DNA from: Phytoseiulus persimilis
Taxonomy: Eukaryota > Arthropoda > Arachnida > Mesostigmata > Phytoseiidae
DNA: 64,000 nt
Reading direction: 5' to 3'
NCBI GenBank assembly: GCA_037576195.1
Contig: CM075101.1
Coordinates: 21,700,001-21,764,000, forward strand
Shown here piece after piece: positions 59,049 through 64,000 of the stretch. A program made the translations under genes and the position numbers. Numbering within the stretch: position 1 is the stretch's first letter; each line of letters starts with the position of its first letter. Below the pieces are notes generated by a model. The model did no database searches and was not told the DNA's origin. It saw only the letters and a program-made list of their open reading frames with translations.

Positions 59049-60893
59049 ACGCTTTAATGATGGGGCGCGTTCTCAGAACATTATAGATGTCTTTCTTGAA
59101 AGGTCTCTTCCTTTTGAAATCATGAACAAGCTGTAAATTGGCCAAGAAGTTCTCCTTCGCTTTGAAATCATCTTCCGGCGTCTGTGAAAGAATCGCGATT
59201 CGTTAGGATCTGGCAGGTCGGCTCGATCAGATTCTGCGATCAACTCGATTCTCGGCTCGGTCACAGGGACTCTGAGGATCTCACTCACATGGGACCTGTG
59301 CTCTGGAGGAGAACCGGAGGTTACATCTAGGGATGCACTATCTGCTACCCGTTCGTCATCGGATATCACCTGTGAGCGGAAGGGGGTTGGAATTTTCGCA
59401 ATGCGATGTGTGAATCAGGTGGCTCGTCGGACGGGGACATGAGAAGGCATCTCTAAAATGAGGCCCTCGAGGACGAAATCATGAGAACTCGCTGTGATGA
59501 AGCAATGCACCTACAATGATTTCGTCGTCTGCCGAAATGGGCATTTTGTACTGTGGTTTTTTGTGGAGTTGAGGTGTGACCTTCAGATTCTTCGGCGGCT
59601 TCATTTCACTGATTCCTTTTTCCACGATGTCCTTCACGGTGACCTTCTGGATCAAGTGTGACCCATGCCTGCAGAGCATTTCTTTCACTTCCACTGATTG
59701 AGGGGGATTCAGAGAGAGTCCGCGATTTCACAAAATCGATGACGACGAACAGCGACGAGATGGTCTTGTCAGATGAAAAAATGAGGAGCTCTGACTGCGA
59801 CGAAAGATCGGCAGCGTGTCGGTGTCTCACAGTCCTCCCAAGGTCCCGGATATTTCCCGATATTCCATTTTGGTAAAGGAACGTTGTTCAATCTGACGGG
59901 AAACCCAGTGGAACCCTTGTGGGGGGGGGGGGGGGCCTTTTCGGGGAGGCGAGACCTCAAAAAACAGGTCGCCCCGGCACGAAACTGAGAACGTGCCACG
60001 AGGAGGTCAGCGACTACATTCTCCCACTGGTGGGATGGTCGACCCTAGATACTCTGCTTTGCTCTAGAACCTTTTGAGCCTCGTTCGGATTCGGTGAAAT
60101 CCAGACTCTCGAATAGAACGAAACGCATCGGAAATGATAGATGATTTCTTACTCACTTTGATATCAAATCGTTCACGTCGTCCAACGTCATTTTCTGGAA
60201 ATCTTTCTTTGACAACGCGACTTTCGGGACCGGCGGCTTCAGAAACTGTTTCTGATTCCGTACATTCTCATCAACCGGTGACGGATCAACAATAGGAGAT
60301 TCATTGGGTTCCTCTTTGCCTTCCAGAATTTCAAGCTCCAACGCAGCCGGTGATGCGGCAGCGTTCCATTCCCCGGAGCCCGCAGGAGACTCTCCTTCGC
60401 CCTTCGGCTCGAGTTCGGTTCCATGGTTCCCGGATTCGATTACATCGGCGGACTCTGAGAGCTGGGATGGCGTGATGACCGTGGTTGACGAAGCCGGCCG
60501 CCGAGACAAGAGAGCGGTCGGCGTGCCCGCGCCATTCGGACAACTTCGAAATACTCTCTGGTTTGAATAGTCATTATTCTGACTGGCGATCCCGCTGACA
60601 ACACCGTGAGCTTCATCAGAATGTGTGCTGTTCACCGCGTGAAGACCATGGCTGTCCAGCCTCGAAATACTGAGCGATGCTCTCCGACGCTTAGCATCAT
60701 CACCGTTCGAGATCTTTGCACCCGAAGCCACCTTCACGTGTCTCCTCTGCTGAGCCGGTAGCCTTCCACAGTGTATTTCTGAAAGCGCCGTGCAAGGTTC
60801 TTCGTGCTCATCATCGCTGTCTGAGATTTCGATGACGTCTTCATGTGAAATCGATCTCTTCGAGCCCAGGGAACGAACTGAGTGAATGGTCAT
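59049..60893 (-). CDS. Nuclear-type protein with SUMO-interacting motif, partial model
   Basis: Supported minus-strand exons: 60893 (ATG, or entering at about 60912) to 60157, about 59696 to 59515, 59371 to about 59284, and 59180 to about 59051. Exons 2-4 join in phase 0 with GT-AG sites. Exon 1 ends in phase 2 while the second needs phase 1, so a small exon is missing. The first exon has HEDVIEISDSDDE, a hydrophobic core followed by acids as in SUMO-interacting motifs, then Ser/Pro-rich disordered sequence. Later exons are Lys-rich (KEMLCRHGSHLIQKVTVKDI; KENFLANLQLVHDFKRKRPF). Likely a nuclear regulatory protein. Function unknown. Confidence 0.5.
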
Positions 60894-60959
60894 TGAGTGT
60901 CCTTGAGACTGCAAGATGAATAAACAGATCTTAGTTTCAGCTTCGGTCGAGCTCACGTG

Positions 60960-63900
60960 AGATCCCTTTTCGCACTGACACTTTCGAATAGCTCGATTGC
61001 CGCTGTGAATATACTCACCATAGGGGGTGGGAACGACTGTGGAGTAAACTGTGCGATGGTATATGTTATCCTAGTCTGTCTTCAAGTCTCTCGTGAGCAA
61101 ACCTGAGAAGTGGAGATTGAGTTTTCTTCCGGTGAGCGAGGACAATCGAAACACCTCTCATCGCACAGCGATGGGGAGCTTGCAAATCTCTTGCGAAATG
61201 GAGCATCCGATTTCGTGAGCGATTTTCTACAGTGGGGTCGTTCCAGGAATGTATTCGGAATCTTCAATGAAACTTCACTCGTTCGATGGAAAATTGCGAC
61301 GCAAATGAATAGCACATGGAGATGTGACCAACGGTTAACGCACTCTGTTAACAGTTATACGGGGGTTTGGCGGCTTCCCGGTAGCGAGGGATAAAGAATC
61401 TCCTCAGCGAGAAACACTCGCATAAACCGGTCTGAACACACCCGAGTTCAACGTTCGAATATTTCCCATAGAAAAAGAGCTTACAGAAGATTAATGTGAC
61501 TCACCGCTGAGCTGAGCACAATGATCATCGCCAGCTATTCCAGGAGTCCGAATTCCACCGATCCCTCCTGAAGGAGGCTTAAGTGAACTTTCGAAGCTTC
61601 TGAGCCACTTTGGATCCAGCTGAAGTTGACAGTAGAACTATTTGAGTTTTCGTTATCGAATGGAGCGCAATTGAGAAGATCAGTCCAAGACATCTGAGCG
61701 AATCCACCGATGTGCCTTTTCGTAAGGAATAGAGATCCTAGGGAAATCATCACTCACCACCAACGAGATTCTCGGCTGACACTGACACAGCTCATTCGGA
61801 TCCGATAGACATATTATTCGATCACCACTGGTCATACAACGGTTCCTGATTTGATTGCTCTAACGTATCGTGAACATCAACAACATTCAAACGTACTGGC
61901 GTTTGTTTTGATTGTGCTCTGAAAAAGCTAACCACGCAGAGCTAATAACGGGATACTGCGATCCCACCTCGTATGGTGCCCCGAGGTCCAACTGCTGCAC
62001 CAATAGATCAGCTGACATATCTTGCCACTCGAAAAGTCAGTCTCCCGCTAACTACGGGATTTCATGAGATTAGTCGATTTCGGATGAATCCTCAGCGCTC
62101 CGCCATTTTGAACACTAGATGCAGCATGTGCGTCCCGTTGGAGACCTCCGCGCTCACCTGATGATTTAAACAGGCGAGAGAATATCGGCTCGTGTTTCGT
62201 TTCGACTGTAGATTCGTTCCAAAGTCGTCCCTCGTGCAAAGCTTTCATGGGAAGTCCGCCATACTCAATCGTCGCACGAGAATGCTTTCTAGTCTACTGC
62301 TGTGCATAACCGATTCAGCGGTCGATTCCGTCAGATAGTGTCCGCGATGCCCGCTCGGAGTAGAATCGCCGGAAAAAAGCCCTGGAGATTCAAACTCTGT
62401 TCGCTCCTGTAAACTCATCATTCTCGTGGTGCTTTTGCATTCAGCGCCCGGCGGGTTGAGCAGGCGCAGAAACCAAGCTATTCTGAGTTTCTGCGCGCGA
62501 TCACAGCCGATAAGTGGAGTGGAAATGCGAAGAATGAAGACATGGCATTGGGGAGCTGAGTCATCGGCGACGATTAATGCGGAAGATTGAACTGGAAGGG
62601 AGTTTTGAATGAATTGAAATCAGCTGGAATGTAAACTGCACGGAGTCAGAGCGGCCTTCTGCTCCACGAGAGGCGCCGCAAAGCCTCAAGAAAAAACAGT
62701 GCTAGAAAGCCGCAGTGCTCCAGAAGCTGCGCGCATCTCCATCGATTCCAGGTGCATAGCCAGGCAAAGTACCTCATCCATCTGGCGAGAGTACGCTGCT
62801 CTTTCGCGGGTAGCAACGGCTCATCGTTCACAAGCACTGACACTCCTCGAAGGAGTTCCATCGCTTCCGAATAAACGATCACAAAAGGCTGGTGCTTGGA
62901 GAGTCCGGGGCCGATATGTTTGGGGCCGAAAGTCTTGCGGCCGAAAAGTCTTGGAGCCGAAACGTGTGCCAGTTGGAATGTACCGGGGCAGGAAAGCCCG
63001 CGATCGGAATGTCTTCTCAATTCGTCCTACTTAATTCCGACTCATTTCCCTTCCGAATCCCATGCATTGACTTCCGCGATGAAGCTCGCGGTTGTGACTC
63101 GACAATGGCCGGTTCGATCGCTCAAGGACTTATGTGGAGTCGTAGTCACCATCTCCTTTACTGGAGCAGCTGACCAAAGTGTCGTTAATCTTGCCGAGGG
63201 AACCGAGGAGCATCTCGTAATTGCCAACAAGTAGCTCCCGGTATGTCGGGAGCTCCGAATTTTTCGGACCACGCGAGCTTCTCAATCCGATGTTGATGCA
63301 GGGAACCACAATGCTCGAACATCCGGTTCGACCGTTTCAGACTCCCGAAGGAATGGTATTGCTGTTTAGAGCACATGAGCTGAGGTCAGCCTCTTTATGC
63401 TGTAAGTGATCCCTGCAGACCCTCAGCGTTCATTCCGGAACATGAATCATGTTTTACCGCGAAACCTCGGAGAGAATGGCTTGCAACGAACACGCTCATC
63501 GGGCTCAAAGGACTGTCGGGAGACAGTAACCACGCAAGACCAGCTTTCCCAGGACAAGTCAAGGGTGTGATGATGACGATGACGATCATCGCCGCGAGCT
63601 TTTCATGACGCAATCAGAATGGCTTTCAAACCTGTGAAGATTTCTCTGATATCACTTAATCTCTGCGGAACAGTTTCGTCCATCAAAGTAGAATTCAATC
63701 CACCCTTAAGAGTATTTTCGGAGAGTTCTGACCCCCTTGCCATGAAATATGCACCTATCGTTACGAGCGCTATGAAACCAACTCTCTCATTATATTGAAC
63801 TATTCTTGGAGACAGTCACCAATCGCTCCTCTTCGAAGATTCTGAAGCCCATGTCATGTTGCCTTGTCACCAGAACGTACGGAAGTGGTGGCCTCGATTC

Positions 63901-64000
63901 CGGCACCGTGCCGCTAGTGCTCCTGGCTAGAGAGGGTCTTCTAGATTTCTCATTTTCTTGACGTGAATGCAGGTCTCTCATACCACGGCCGATCACCTTC
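60960..64000. other. Weakly coding region with possible small exons
   Basis: Candidates only: minus 62248-62159 (MKALHEGRLWNESTVETKHE, then a GTGAGC donor), a possible first exon; minus 61720-61535 (MSWTDLLNCAPFDNENSN to a stop), a possible last exon; plus 63241-63389 ending at a GTAAGT donor (TTMLEHPVRPFQTPEGMVLL); and a minus frame at 63630-63790 with VGFIALVTIGAYFMARGS. None could be joined into a gene. Confidence 0.3.

Overview
This is a eukaryotic window, almost certainly arthropod and most plausibly a chelicerate (mite or tick). The genes have short, regularly phased introns. Five copies of a divergent ionotropic receptor (IR) gene lie in tandem, and the DNA between and inside genes is full of hAT, Tc1, pogo-like, TTAA-type and LINE transposable elements. 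I cannot name a species; the chelicerate call is an inference.

Layout. 1-2487: last six exons of IR gene A. 3.25-4.7 kb: a decayed, shrunken copy of the unit that also carries IR gene C. 6.0-17.8 kb: an old antisense LINE with three younger DNA elements inside it: a TTAA-flanked foldback (6827-8689), a pogo/Tigger-like MITE (8722-8912) and a 4.76 kb hAT element (9576-14337). The hAT has exact 8-bp target duplications and two opposed arrays of a 45-bp minisatellite around a hAT transposase C-terminal fragment. 18-22.2 kb: R1-like LINE debris around a second, non-autonomous hAT (19322-21050).

22.5-49.7 kb: IR genes B, C, D and E, all on the + strand. Each has nine exons with the same intron positions and phases and adds up to an uninterrupted frame (434, 451, 435 and 448 aa). 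Introns of B hold a hAT transposase relic, a long-TIR element and a hAT MITE; a dead Tc1 element separates B from C. Between D and E are a palindromic repeat, a tRNA-derived SINE and an AGC-kinase pseudogene.

49.8-61 kb: minus-strand genes. First is a complete five-exon LDL-receptor-like type I membrane protein (799 aa) converging on gene E. Then come a C2H2 zinc-finger C-terminus and a nuclear-type protein with a SUMO-interacting motif. 61-64 kb has only weak exon candidates.

The IR genes probably encode chemosensory or modulatory ligand-gated channels produced by local duplication. The most unusual object is the hAT element with giant inverted minisatellite arms. All gene models were built by hand from splice signals, reading frame and comparison among paralogs; no database search was possible.
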